A stretch of 57,171 bases of DNA from Streptomyces composti (GCF_012034205.1 NZ_JAATEM010000041.1:1-57171); one strand, 5' to 3'; positions 1 through 7,992 are shown, counted from the first letter of the stretch. Translations and numbers: made by a program. Notes: generated from the sequence alone by a model not told the origin.

Positions 1-1113
1 GAGTTTGGTCCCGCTGTAGTCGCCCCATACCTTCTCGCACTCCTTGATGGAGCGCTTGCGGTTCTCCTTCTGCTTCTCCTTGTTGACGAGCCGGTGCAGG
101 GGCTCCTTCGCTCCCGGCACGCTCTTGCCGGGCCATGAGGGGAAGGTTCGCTCAGGTCGGTTCAGGGCGTCGTAGATGTGCAGGGCACTTTCGTTGACTG
201 CGGGGTCCTTCTGGCTCATCACGAGTTCCACGCGGGCCTGCGTGAAGACGGTGCCCTTGTGCTTGCCCGCGATCTTTCCGGCGTAGTCGTAGCGGACGCT
301 GGAGCTGTAGACGTTTCCGCCTCCAGTGAAGGGGGCGGCGTTGGGGGAGCTGGCGCTCAGGTCCATGGACACGGTGGAGAACACGCGCTGCTGGTTGCCC
401 TGGTCGAACAAGGCGCCTTTGTCCGGTGAGGTGTAGGAGAGAGTCCACTGAGGCGTGCGGTCCCACCCTCCGAGTAGTTCGTCACGCTCCTGGGTCTGCG
501 GTGCGGTCACCTTGGGATCGGGATCGCTCTTGGACGCGTTGATGTTGTGGCGGAAGTGCTGGCCGAGGCGCCACTTCGTGGCATCTTCGGTGGGTATCGG
601 CTGGACGCGTATGTTCTCGATGCTGGCGACGTAGTCGACGCGCCGGCTGCCGTCGTACGCGAAGCCGAGGACCCACTGGTCGAACCAGAGGCGGCCGAGC
701 GTGGTGGTGCCTTTCACATCACGCAGGACCAGGTCGAAGGGGCGCTTCTGGCAACTCTCGAAGCGGGACTTGATCCAGCCGGTGGCGGCCTTGGCCTGCG
801 CCGCGTGGCTGGCGCACTGCTGCCGCAGGTCCTTTTCGTCGCCAGGCTCGGCGCCGGCTGAACCCTGCCGCGCTGCGGTCTTTGGCGTGTGAGATCCGGC
901 GTATTCGGCGTAGGGGATGGGCTGGTCGAGGCCGCGCAGCTCGTCGTCGGGAAGCGACGCCGCGTCGACGAACACCGTGCCGTCGACCGCCGGGTCGTTC
1001 GCGGTAGGGGCGGCCTGGGCGACAGTGGTGGTGCCCGCTGTGAGCAGTGCCAGGACCGCAGTGGTGGTGGCGGTGCCGCGGGCGAGACGTATGAGTGCGG
1101 TGCGTATGTTCAC
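1..1113 (-). CDS. Secreted protein, probable NucA/NucB-type nuclease, C-terminus beyond window
   Basis: The reading frame is open for 371 codons from a GTG at 1113 to the window edge. The start is supported by AAGGAG about 8 nt upstream. The N-terminus is a Sec signal peptide: RTALIRLARG, then a hydrophobic Ala/Thr/Leu stretch, ending near VAQA-AP. The mature part has paired cysteines (QQCASHA, ESCQKRP) and no domain I can assign until the end. There the visible tail (RKRSIKECEKVWGDY) resembles the segment that, in Streptomyces NucA/NucB-domain proteins, comes just before the CDEYPFA-type catalytic motif. That motif would lie outside the window, so the nuclease call is inference. It follows another secreted-protein gene by 55 bp and is probably co-transcribed with it. 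Partial at the 3' end. Confidence 0.6.
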   Translation of the reverse strand, partial: MNIRTALIRLARGTATTTAVLALLTAGTTTVAQAAPTANDPAVDGTVFVDAASLPDDELRGLDQPIPYAEYAGSHTPKTAARQGSAGAEPGDEKDLRQQCASHAAQAKAATGWIKSRFESCQKRPFDLVLRDVKGTTTLGRLWFDQWVLGFAYDGSRRVDYVASIENIRVQPIPTEDATKWRLGQHFRHNINASKSDPDPKVTAPQTQERDELLGGWDRTPQWTLSYTSPDKGALFDQGNQQRVFSTVSMDLSASSPNAAPFTGGGNVYSSSVRYDYAGKIAGKHKGTVFTQARVELVMSQKDPAVNESALHIYDALNRPERTFPSWPGKSVPGAKEPLHRLVNKEKQKENRKRSIKECEKVWGDYSGTKL

Positions 1114-1168
1114 CGATGGACTCCTTGGGGGCGTGTGGAAGCGACGGAACAGCGACGGTTCGTGGCGA

Positions 1169-2506
1169 TCACGAGACGTCGCAGAGGTCGCCCCAGCACG
1201 CCTCCAGCAGTGCGCCGGTGCGTGCGGAGTAGTGGGCGGTGAATCCGTCGAAGCGGCGGTCGGTGTGCTGCAAGCCGCGGGTGGGACTGGTGGAGGTGAC
1301 CGTCCATGAGGCTTCGGCGCTGTCAGCGGCTGCGTGGGAGCGGGCCTTCAGCGCTCCTGCCGGTGAAGCGGGCGGCTTGATGGTCAGTGAGTCACCTGGG
1401 ACGTCGAATGCGGCTGCCGCGCGCTCCCGGACATCGCCGGCCGATACGCCCGCATCGGTTTCGGTGTCCGTTGAAGGCTCACCGGACGGCAGAGCGGCGG
1501 CGTTGCAGACCCGTACGGTGACCACGCACTCCGACAGGCCGGGCACGGTGGCCAGGCAGCTGTCGGGGTCGGTCTCCATGCAGGACTGCAGAGCCTGCTG
1601 GTCCACTCCGTTGAATGTGGCGGGCAGGCCGCCGACCCGGGTAGCGGCCGGACTGGCCGCAGGGGCCGCCGTCAGGGTGGTCGGCGAGCTCACGGCGGCG
1701 GCTTGCCGACGGGGCTTGCTCACGGTCCACTGGGTGAACTTGCTGTTGTCGGTCAGCTTGGTGGTGAAGCAGGTCGGCGGCTTGTGGCTCGCGCCGCACG
1801 CGGGCAGAGTGACGGACCTGGCCACGTTGGCGGTCGCCACCTGCTGCCACACCTTGTTCCCCGTCATGAACTGCATGCGGTTCGCGATGGAGGGGACGTC
1901 CACGTACTTCGGTCCGGTCACCTCAAGGCCGACGTCGATGCGGTTGGTGCTGCCCCCGATCACCTTGAGCTGTTTGGTGGTGGAGCCGACCTTGTTGAAG
2001 TCGTAGAGCACATCCCACTGGTTGCCGCTGGCCTGGCGGACGGTCATGTAGGTGTGGTTGCGCTTGTCCGGCTTGGTGGGGTTGACCCCGGCCTTGATGG
2101 CCTGAGTGCGGCCACCGCTGGTGGTCAGCTCCGACCAGCGGGGACCGTAGGTGGAGGTGGTTTTTCCTGTTTTCTCCGCGTACAGGCCGATCTCGATGTT
2201 GGGGGCGAGTGGCCCGCTCGACGTGTTCGGGCTGACGCGCAGATAGTTGGCTGCCTGGACGGTCGCCGAACCTGTATCACTTTGATCGAAGGTGATCGGT
2301 ATGTTTCGCCACGTGGCGAAGCCGCCGATCATCGGCTCGCCCGGCTGGCTGCACGTCATCGCCCAGAAGGTGATGCGGGCGTTGTAGAGGCCGGTGCAGG
2401 CTTCCTTGGGTGCGGCGGCGCTCGCCGACGGAGCGGTGCCGAGAACGGTAAGTGCGGTGACTCCGGCGCAGACCGAAGCCAAGAATCTCGCGCGCGAACG
2501 CGACAA
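1169..2506 (-). CDS. Secreted protein of unknown function
   Basis: About 445 residues. It opens with a signal peptide: basic SRSRARF, a hydrophobic core around VCAGVTALTVLG, and cleavage near SASA-AA. The frame is also open upstream to a TTG at 2527, but that codon has only weak Shine-Dalgarno support. The TTG at 2506 is preceded by AGGGGG at a good distance, so I use it. The first half of the mature protein looks beta-rich (YNARITFWAM, WDVLYDFNKV). The middle is Ala/Pro/Thr-rich. The C-terminal part has several cysteines (SCMETD, SECVVTVRVC, EACWGDLCDV) that could form disulfides. I recognise no family. It is followed at 55 bp by a second secreted-protein gene, probably in the same transcript, so the two may form a secreted pair. 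Left end of the accessory region. Confidence 0.7.
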   Translation of the reverse strand: MSRSRARFLASVCAGVTALTVLGTAPSASAAAPKEACTGLYNARITFWAMTCSQPGEPMIGGFATWRNIPITFDQSDTGSATVQAANYLRVSPNTSSGPLAPNIEIGLYAEKTGKTTSTYGPRWSELTTSGGRTQAIKAGVNPTKPDKRNHTYMTVRQASGNQWDVLYDFNKVGSTTKQLKVIGGSTNRIDVGLEVTGPKYVDVPSIANRMQFMTGNKVWQQVATANVARSVTLPACGASHKPPTCFTTKLTDNSKFTQWTVSKPRRQAAAVSSPTTLTAAPAASPAATRVGGLPATFNGVDQQALQSCMETDPDSCLATVPGLSECVVTVRVCNAAALPSGEPSTDTETDAGVSAGDVRERAAAAFDVPGDSLTIKPPASPAGALKARSHAAADSAEASWTVTSTSPTRGLQHTDRRFDGFTAHYSARTGALLEACWGDLCDVS

Positions 2507-2542
2507 GTTTCCCCCTGGGACGATCAAGAATGGTCACAGGGG

Positions 2543-2571
2543 AACCTACAGCGGCACCTTTCCTGATGTGT
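2543..2571 (-). promoter_or_regulatory. Possible promoter of the secreted-protein genes
   Basis: On the minus strand a TAGGTT hexamer (2548-2543) resembles the Streptomyces -10 consensus, with a poor GACACA-like -35 about 18 nt upstream. Transcription would begin near 2536, leaving a leader of about 30 nt before the preferred TTG start at 2506. Weak evidence. Confidence 0.25.
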
Positions 2572-2792
2572 CTGCTAATAAGATGAGTTGACTTGATCTC
2601 GCTGCATGATCCGTGTCACGTCGTCGGAGCGCACGCGCAGGAGCCTGCAGTCTCCGGCATCCCGTCCGGTCGCCTCCCCGGGCACTTGGCGTAGGGGCAC
2701 AATCGCGACTGGCGCGAACACTGCTGCAGAAGCAGACGAGACCACCGATGCCTTGCGACGACGGCCTTTGAGAAACGGAGGGCTGCCTCTCG

Positions 2793-3326
2793 CTACCGCC
2801 AACCGTCAAGCGAGACCTGCGGCCCGCCGCAGAGGTAGCGGTGGAGCGCGCTGGCGGTGGTCTCGACGAAGTCCTCGGGGATGGCGTCGGCGTCGACCCA
2901 GCGGACCTGTGCGTGTTTGCGCGGTTCGCGGTTCTCGGGCTCGCCGGACCACTCGTGGGCGGCGAAGACGACCGTGAGGAAGCCGTTGGGGGCCTCTACG
3001 CCCCAGGCGCCGTGGATGATGTGGGCGACCTTGAGCGCTTCCGGCTTCACGGTCAGGCCGGTCTCTTCGTACAGCTCACGGACGGCCGTCTCGGTGATCG
3101 GCTCGCCGGGGTCGCTCTTGCCGACGGGTAGGTCCCACTTGCCCTTGGCGAATTTGGCCTGGTCGCTGCGCTGCAGGAGGACGACACGGTTGGCGGCCTT
3201 GTCGTGGACGATGACGGCGGCGACCAGCAGGGTCATGGATTCCAGGGCAGGCTTGAGCGCCTTGGGCTGGTCATCGGTTGTCGGCTGAGCCACGGGGGTC
3301 CCTTCGTCGGCCCGGTTGGTGGGCAT
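2793..3326 (-). CDS. Nudix hydrolase
   Basis: A 177-aa protein that should cleave a nucleoside diphosphate linked to another moiety, releasing a phosphate-containing product. The Nudix box is complete at about residues 69-91: Gly69, Glu75, then REL, and EETGL with both metal-binding glutamates. The start chosen is ATG 3326, one base after the stop codon of the upstream regulator gene, implying translational coupling. The open frame extends further upstream but overlaps that gene. A GKWDLPVGK segment leads into the box, as in typical small Nudix enzymes. The substrate cannot be read from the sequence. Nudix hydrolases recur as accessory genes of actinomycete integrative elements (pMEA-type elements), which fits the location. 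It forms a two-gene operon with the HTH/TPR regulator. Confidence 0.9.
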   Translation of the reverse strand: MPTNRADEGTPVAQPTTDDQPKALKPALESMTLLVAAVIVHDKAANRVVLLQRSDQAKFAKGKWDLPVGKSDPGEPITETAVRELYEETGLTVKPEALKVAHIIHGAWGVEAPNGFLTVVFAAHEWSGEPENREPRKHAQVRWVDADAIPEDFVETTASALHRYLCGGPQVSLDGWR

Positions 3327-3327
3327 G

Positions 3328-4683
3328 TTAGGCGAGCGCCTCTCGGGCGCGACGGGCGAGTTCGGCGGCACCGGGCACTTTGCGCCGCTGGTAGACCGCC
3401 AGGGTTGATCGGATGGAGGTGATCGCCTTGCGGGTGCGGTCGGAGGTCATGCCGTCCATCAGCGTGAGGGCCTGGTTCCAGGCGGCGACTGCCTCATCAG
3501 CGCGGGCCTGGGCGGCGAGGCTGTCGCCGAGGTCGGCGTATGTGAGGGCGTGGACGCGCTTGTACTTCACGGGGTCCCAGCGGACGAGCGCATCGCGGTG
3601 CTGTTGCTCGGTTCCGACGTGATCGGCGAGGTCGGTGAGGGTGCGGGCCGTGTGGCTGGCGACGGTGCCGGCGGCGGGTCCGCTGACGAGGGAGAAGCTG
3701 GGTTGTGGGCCGTCGTCACGGAGTAGGGCGTCCTCGGCTGCCAGCAGCGCCCGGGCTGCCGCGGGTTTCTCGCCAACTGCGGCAAAGGCACGGGCGTGGG
3801 CGATGTGGAGCAGCGCTTCGGTCTGGCCGTCGACGTGGCCGAGTCCGCGGCTGAGGGCTCCTTCGACGAGGTCGACGCAGTGGTGGGGCTGCTTGAGGCT
3901 GAGGGCCTGGTGGGCGAGGGCGCGCATCATCCAGGCGGCGTGGCCGTGTGGGTCGGCTTCGCAGGCGAGCTGGTAGCCGACCTGGTAATAGCGCTGGGCG
4001 GCGCCTTCCTGACCGAGGTCGTGGTGTTTCCATCCCGCGAGGTATGCCAGCTCGGCGACGGCGCCGAAGGCGGAGCGGCGTAGGGCGTCGGAGGGGAAGC
4101 GGGCGCGGAGAATGGGGGCGGCGGTGTCGGCGAGGTAGGCAGTGACCGTGGTCAGCCCGTGGCCGCCGCCCAGGCGTTCGTCGGCCGCACTGAATGCGGC
4201 GGTGATCTGCCGGACCACCTCGACGTCCTCCGCCCCGACCAGGGTCCTGCCGGTGCGGGCGCGGAGCATGCGGGATGCGGCCTCGTGGTCGTAGACCAAG
4301 GGCATGGCGACGCCTGCGGTGGTGAAGGCGGCCAGGGCCAGGAAACGGCGTCGTTCGACGTCGGCGCGGCCCAGCTCGGTCGCCGTGATGACGGGATCGG
4401 GGTCGTCAGGTACGGCCACGTCGGGATCGCGCAGGCCGATTTCGGTGAGGGTGATGGTGCGGCCGGCCCTGCGGGAGAGAGCCTCCGCGAGATAGTGGCC
4501 GGTCTGACCTGTTGGCTGCCGCGTGCCGTTGGCCCAGTGGGAGATCGCCGACTTGTTGGTGTGGATGATCTCGCCATTCTCCGCGGCGATTCTGCGCACG
4601 TCCTTGGCCAGCGCGTCGTAGGTGCAGCCGACCGTGCCGATGACCTCGCGTAAACGGACATTGGGTCTGTTGGGTGCCGCCAT
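3328..4683 (-). CDS. HTH (XRE-type) regulator with TPR-like C-terminal domain
   Basis: 451 aa. Residues about 8-60 form an HTH domain with the recognition-helix region NKSAISHWANGTRQP. A short linker contains RRRFLALAAFTTAG (111-124), which looks like a twin-arginine motif but is internal; this is common in Streptomyces regulators of this kind and probably not a signal. The remainder (about 150-440) is all-helical with Ala-rich repeats resembling TPR units, such as an AYLAGWKHHDLG segment. Such regions often sense a peptide or small molecule. It starts with ATG 4683, is coupled to the Nudix gene, and diverges from the cargo operon that begins at 4899. It therefore probably controls the 215-bp region between them. 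The target is inferred. Confidence 0.85.
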   Translation of the reverse strand: MAAPNRPNVRLREVIGTVGCTYDALAKDVRRIAAENGEIIHTNKSAISHWANGTRQPTGQTGHYLAEALSRRAGRTITLTEIGLRDPDVAVPDDPDPVITATELGRADVERRRFLALAAFTTAGVAMPLVYDHEAASRMLRARTGRTLVGAEDVEVVRQITAAFSAADERLGGGHGLTTVTAYLADTAAPILRARFPSDALRRSAFGAVAELAYLAGWKHHDLGQEGAAQRYYQVGYQLACEADPHGHAAWMMRALAHQALSLKQPHHCVDLVEGALSRGLGHVDGQTEALLHIAHARAFAAVGEKPAAARALLAAEDALLRDDGPQPSFSLVSGPAAGTVASHTARTLTDLADHVGTEQQHRDALVRWDPVKYKRVHALTYADLGDSLAAQARADEAVAAWNQALTLMDGMTSDRTRKAITSIRSTLAVYQRRKVPGAAELARRAREALA

Positions 4684-4898
4684 GACCTCCTCCGTCCTGG
4701 GGCTGTAAACCGCGTATACCGCTTGGCCTCGCCCTCACCGTACCCACTGTGCGTGACGGCAGGTTCACTTAGTCGCAGCCGCCCGGAACTGCCCGACCGC
4801 AATCCCCTGGTCCCGGGCGGCTCCCCGAAGTTCCGTACGCCCGATCCGGGTTCGGGCATTCCTGTGCCCGCCCCCGGCCGATCAGAGACGGAGACACG
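4684..4898. promoter_or_regulatory. Divergent promoter region between HTH/TPR regulator and cargo operon
   Basis: This 215-bp region must hold promoters for both directions. Close to the regulator gene is CCGCGTATACCGC (about 4711-4723), with a GTATAC palindrome at its centre, which is a candidate operator. The cargo operon side has GGAG at 4891-4894 in front of its GTG start. I cannot assign -10/-35 hexamers with confidence. Confidence 0.4.
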
Positions 4899-5648
4899 GT
4901 GACCACCATCGACACCACGGCCATCACGGTCGAGCTGCCGCAGGCGTTCGACGAGCGCTGGAGCCGCCTGCCGGGCATCCAGGTCGACGGCCGGCGCATC
5001 ACGATCGACCCGGCCGAGTACTTCTTCCGCTTCGAGTCGAACACCTGGCTCGTCGCCGACTGGGAGCTGGTCAAGTCCCAGCTCCTGGACGTGCAGGAGA
5101 CCACCGAGAGCGCGGTCGAGCAGCTCGCGCTGGACTTCATCAAGGCCCATGGCGAGTCCACCTCGGACGCCGCCCGCGTGCTGTCCACCGCGTACGAGGT
5201 GTACGCCTACCTGTTCCGCGACGAGCACCTCGACGGGCTCGGCCTGCCGCAGATCAACGCCGAGCACCTGCGGATGCTGCGCGAGGCCGCCACGCTGATG
5301 GCGCTCAACAAGGTCGAGGTGGACGGACACATCTCCAACGTCGGCCCCTGCTGGTTCTTCCCCGCCGCCACCTCGGTCGTCTTCGACCTGGACGACGAGA
5401 TGGGAGGGATGCTGGACGAGGTCTACCACGGCGGTTGGTTCAACGAGCACCGCCGCATCGAGTCCATCAAGGCCCACGCCGCCCTCGGCGGACGGCTCGT
5501 GCACGGCTGCCAGTCCGTGCCGGACCAGTCCGGCGGCGTCGTCGCGCCCTACGGTGCGTCGATGGCGAACTTCCGTGACGACCTGGCCGCCTTCAAGGCC
5601 GGCTGGATCGAGCAGGTCTACGCCCACCGCGTGACACCCGCCGCGTAA
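4899..5648 (+). CDS. Conserved-looking protein of unknown function, first gene of cargo operon
   Basis: 249 aa from GTG 4899, with GGAG 5 nt upstream. I do not recognise a family. There is no signal peptide or membrane segment. It is acidic and rich in Trp, Tyr and Phe. The C-terminal half carries features that look functional: CWFFPAATSVVFDLDDE, a GGWFNEHRRIESIKAHAALG helix and VHGCQSVPD. It is followed 73 bp later by the phosphotransferase-fold gene and probably shares its transcript. The divergent HTH/TPR regulator lies upstream. As the first gene of the operon it may supply the substrate-binding or scaffold role for the three enzyme-like proteins behind it, but nothing in the sequence proves this. 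Confidence 0.75.
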   Translation: MTTIDTTAITVELPQAFDERWSRLPGIQVDGRRITIDPAEYFFRFESNTWLVADWELVKSQLLDVQETTESAVEQLALDFIKAHGESTSDAARVLSTAYEVYAYLFRDEHLDGLGLPQINAEHLRMLREAATLMALNKVEVDGHISNVGPCWFFPAATSVVFDLDDEMGGMLDEVYHGGWFNEHRRIESIKAHAALGGRLVHGCQSVPDQSGGVVAPYGASMANFRDDLAAFKAGWIEQVYAHRVTPAA

Positions 5649-5721
5649 CACCCAGCAGGGCTCCGGGGCGGGCAGGCACGCTCGCCCGCCCCGGACGCCA
5701 CCACAACGCAACGGAGACCCT

Positions 5722-6633
5722 GTGAACGACAACCTCACCGCCGACCTCCTCACCAACCTGTGCACCCTTGTCGACCAGCCCGCCCCCAAGCGTGAGGAGG
5801 TACGGGTGTGGTCGATGTCCGGCGTCGAACGCGTGACCTTCCCGGACGGCGGTACCCGGATCTTCAAGTACGCGAAGAGGCCCTTCGACAGCGAGGACCA
5901 GGCCCTCCGGCTGGCTGACACCCTCGGAATCCCCGCCGCGAAGGTCCACACCTCGGTTCACGTCGAGGGCTGGCTCGGCATGCTCCTGGAGGACCTCGGC
6001 ACCCCCATCCGGGAAGCGGACGACCTCGACGGGGCCGCAGCGGCCGTGGTCCTCCACCGCACCCGCACCGCCGGCGCGCTGCCCGTACTGCACGAGGAAG
6101 GGCTGCGGGCCTTGCCCAGCCGCGCCCTGGACCACCTCGACCAGCTCCGCAAGGCCGACCGATGGCAGGACACCGACGACGTCGAGCACGCCCTCGATCA
6201 GATCGCCCAGGCCGCCGAGACCCGCGCGCAGGGAACCACCCTTGCCCCGTTCGGCTGGGTGCACTCCGAGTTCCACCCCACCAGCCTCCACATCGGCCAG
6301 CGCGGCTGGCGCCTGCTGGACTTCGCCCGCGCCTTCACCGGGCCGGGCCTGCTCGACCTCGCCAGCTGGCACGGCACCATCGACGACCCCGACCCCGTGC
6401 GCCTGCGCGTCTTCCTGGAGTCCTACGTCACCGAGGGCGGCACCCCCGACGCCCTCGCCGAGCGCGGCGGCCTGCCAGCGGAAAAGTGGGCGTTGGGATG
6501 GCACCGCGTTTGGGCCGTCGAGTGGTTCATGGAGCAGGCCATCCGCTGGATCAACGACCCTGCCACTGACCCCACCTACATCAAGGTCGTCCGCCGGCAC
6601 CTCACCGACGCCCTCCAGCTCCTGGAGGTGTAG
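5722..6633 (+). CDS. Phosphotransferase-fold (APH-like) protein with altered catalytic loop
   Basis: 303 aa from GTG 5722, with GGAG at 5713-5716. The fold follows the aminoglycoside/choline kinase pattern: a beta-3 lysine in RIFKY (Lys49), a hinge at about MLLEDLGTP (88-95), a catalytic loop HSEFHPTS (181-188) and a metal-binding segment LLDFARAF with Asp200, ending in LLDLAS. In canonical members the loop reads HGDxHPGN; here the catalytic Asp is Glu183 and the Asn is Ser188. The protein could be an active variant, use a different metal arrangement, or be a pseudokinase. It is directly followed by the methyltransferase gene, whose GTG abuts this stop codon. A role in classical antibiotic resistance is possible but not supported by the context. 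Confidence 0.8.
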   Translation: MNDNLTADLLTNLCTLVDQPAPKREEVRVWSMSGVERVTFPDGGTRIFKYAKRPFDSEDQALRLADTLGIPAAKVHTSVHVEGWLGMLLEDLGTPIREADDLDGAAAAVVLHRTRTAGALPVLHEEGLRALPSRALDHLDQLRKADRWQDTDDVEHALDQIAQAAETRAQGTTLAPFGWVHSEFHPTSLHIGQRGWRLLDFARAFTGPGLLDLASWHGTIDDPDPVRLRVFLESYVTEGGTPDALAERGGLPAEKWALGWHRVWAVEWFMEQAIRWINDPATDPTYIKVVRRHLTDALQLLEV

Positions 6634-7326
6634 GTGCTCGCCCAAGCCTCTCCCTGGCACGCCCACGCCCTCCAACGCACGGCCGCCGGTCCGGCCGAGC
6701 CGCTCGCCCCACCCGCACGGATGGAGTGGACCACGCGGCCGGGCATCGGCCCCGGAGCCGAAATCCTCGGCTCCGACCTGCGCCGCAAGCGAGTGGTGGA
6801 ACTCGGCTGCGGCCCCGGACACAATGCCGCCTACCTCGCCACCCGGCACGCGGCCCACGTCACCGGCGTCGACCTGGTCGGCCTGCAGGTACGCCGCGCC
6901 CGCTCGCACTACGGACGGCTGAACAACCTCACCTTCGTGGCCGGCCACGCCCTGCACTACCTGCACGCCTCCGACGAGCAGTTCGACTCCATCTACTCGG
7001 TCTTCGGCGCCGTCGGGCTTGTCGCGCCCGAACTCCTGCTCCCGGCCATCGCCCACCGCCTCAAGCCCGGCTGCACCCTCGCCTTCTCCGTCCCCCACCC
7101 CCAGCGCGTCGGCAGGACTCCTCCTGCCGACGACCGGCCCCGCCGCGACCACGTCACGCTGCCCGACCGCACCCGCCTGCCCGTCGCGCGCTGGGACTTC
7201 GACGCCGCCCGCTGGGAGAAGCACCTCGACCGCGCGGGCCTGTGGCTCGCCTCGGCCCAGGAGTTTCACGACCCCCGACAGGGCCGCTGGCCCACCACCC
7301 TGCTGATCACCGCGCGCAAGCTCTGA
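6634..7326 (+). CDS. Class I SAM-dependent methyltransferase
   Basis: 230 aa. The GTG start at 6634 immediately follows the preceding stop codon, so translation is probably coupled. Motif I is VVELGCGPGHN (54-64). The acidic residue ending beta-2 is in VTGVDLVG (Asp80), and a post-motif DSIYSVFGAVG is also present. The first 50 residues are Pro/Ala-rich and may cap the active site. The C-terminus (RWPTTLLITARKL) is a usual beta-strand end for this fold. It transfers a methyl group from S-adenosylmethionine to an unknown acceptor. The neighbouring phosphotransferase-fold and HAD proteins suggest a shared substrate, possibly a nucleotide, RNA end or small metabolite. That is inference. Confidence 0.85.
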   Translation: MLAQASPWHAHALQRTAAGPAEPLAPPARMEWTTRPGIGPGAEILGSDLRRKRVVELGCGPGHNAAYLATRHAAHVTGVDLVGLQVRRARSHYGRLNNLTFVAGHALHYLHASDEQFDSIYSVFGAVGLVAPELLLPAIAHRLKPGCTLAFSVPHPQRVGRTPPADDRPRRDHVTLPDRTRLPVARWDFDAARWEKHLDRAGLWLASAQEFHDPRQGRWPTTLLITARKL

Positions 7327-7351
7327 CCCCCGGCTCCCCGTGGAGGAATCG

Positions 7352-7930
7352 ATGCGCCCGCCCTACCTGCTTCTCGACATCGACGGCGTCCTCATACCCT
7401 TCCCCGACGCGGACGGCTCGACCCCGGACCCCCACGCCCGCCACGACGTCGTCCCCACCGGCCGCAGCGAAGACGACCCGGTCACCATCTGGCTCAACCC
7501 CGCCCACGGCCCCATGCTCATGGGCGTGATCCGTACGGGCCTGGTCACACCGGTCTGGTGCACGAGCTGGCGGCAGGACGCCACCACGCTGATCGGCCCA
7601 CTCCTCGGCCTCCCTCCCCTGCCGCATGTCGACCTGCCGCGCCCTCAGATCACCACCAGCCACCCCAGCGGCTACCTGTGGAAGCGCGACCACGTCGATG
7701 CCTGGCTGGGGGACGCGCCGGCTGTCTGGATCGACGACGACTTCACCCGCCTGGACCACGCGTGGGCTGCGGAACGCACAGCCAGTGGTGCCCCGACCCT
7801 CCTTGTGCAGCCGAATCCCCACGTCGGGCTGCGGGCTGAACATCTGGCCGAGGCCCAATCGTGGGCCAGTCGGCTGCTCGATACGCGGACTGCCGGGCCC
7901 GCCGCTCCGAGCGAAACCGAAGCAGCCTGA
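7352..7930 (+). CDS. Small HAD-superfamily protein (HAD_SAK_2-like)
   Basis: 192 aa from ATG 7352, preceded by GGAGG at 7342-7346. HAD motif I is LLLDIDGV with Asp9 and Asp11. A motif II-like CTSW lies at 70-73, Lys111 in LWKRDH may be the motif III lysine, and WIDDDF (127-131) supplies the acidic motif. There is no cap domain. The pattern, a short protein with TSW and WIDDD, matches the actinobacterial HAD proteins described as the HAD domain of 'Swiss army knife' RNA-repair proteins (Pfam HAD_SAK_2, from memory). It likely hydrolyses a phosphate ester. Last gene of the cargo operon, 25 bp after the methyltransferase gene and followed by a strong hairpin. Confidence 0.85.
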   Translation: MRPPYLLLDIDGVLIPFPDADGSTPDPHARHDVVPTGRSEDDPVTIWLNPAHGPMLMGVIRTGLVTPVWCTSWRQDATTLIGPLLGLPPLPHVDLPRPQITTSHPSGYLWKRDHVDAWLGDAPAVWIDDDFTRLDHAWAAERTASGAPTLLVQPNPHVGLRAEHLAEAQSWASRLLDTRTAGPAAPSETEAA

Positions 7931-7950
7931 TGCGACCTGGGCGAAAAGTC

Positions 7951-7983
7951 GATGCCCTCGCCACGGCGCGTGACGAGGGCATC
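7951..7983. terminator. Bidirectional hairpin terminator
   Basis: A perfect 10-bp stem, GATGCCCTCG and CGAGGGCATC, with a 13-nt loop. It lies between the convergent HAD gene and relaxase gene and can serve both transcripts. There is no long T-run, as is usual in Streptomyces. Confidence 0.75.
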
Positions 7984-7992
7984 TGACCGGCG

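Noticed and set aside
2518..2530. CGATCAAGA as a possible second copy of the att core (compare AGATCAAGC near 14455)
   Set aside because: Only about 8 matching bases, at the start of a coding gene; expected by chance.
2546..2809. Small minus-strand frames (75-87 codons) between the Nudix and secreted-protein genes
   Set aside because: No Shine-Dalgarno, overlapping alternatives in two frames, Arg/Ser-rich translations and no domain.
3328..4683. Twin-arginine-like motif RRRFLALAAF as a Tat signal in the HTH/TPR regulator
   Set aside because: It is internal (residue 111 on) after a DNA-binding domain; the protein must be cytoplasmic.
4152..5951. A 599-codon minus-strand frame across the regulator and cargo promoter region
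   Set aside because: It crosses the divergent control region and has no recognisable domain; the genes on either side account for the coding signal.
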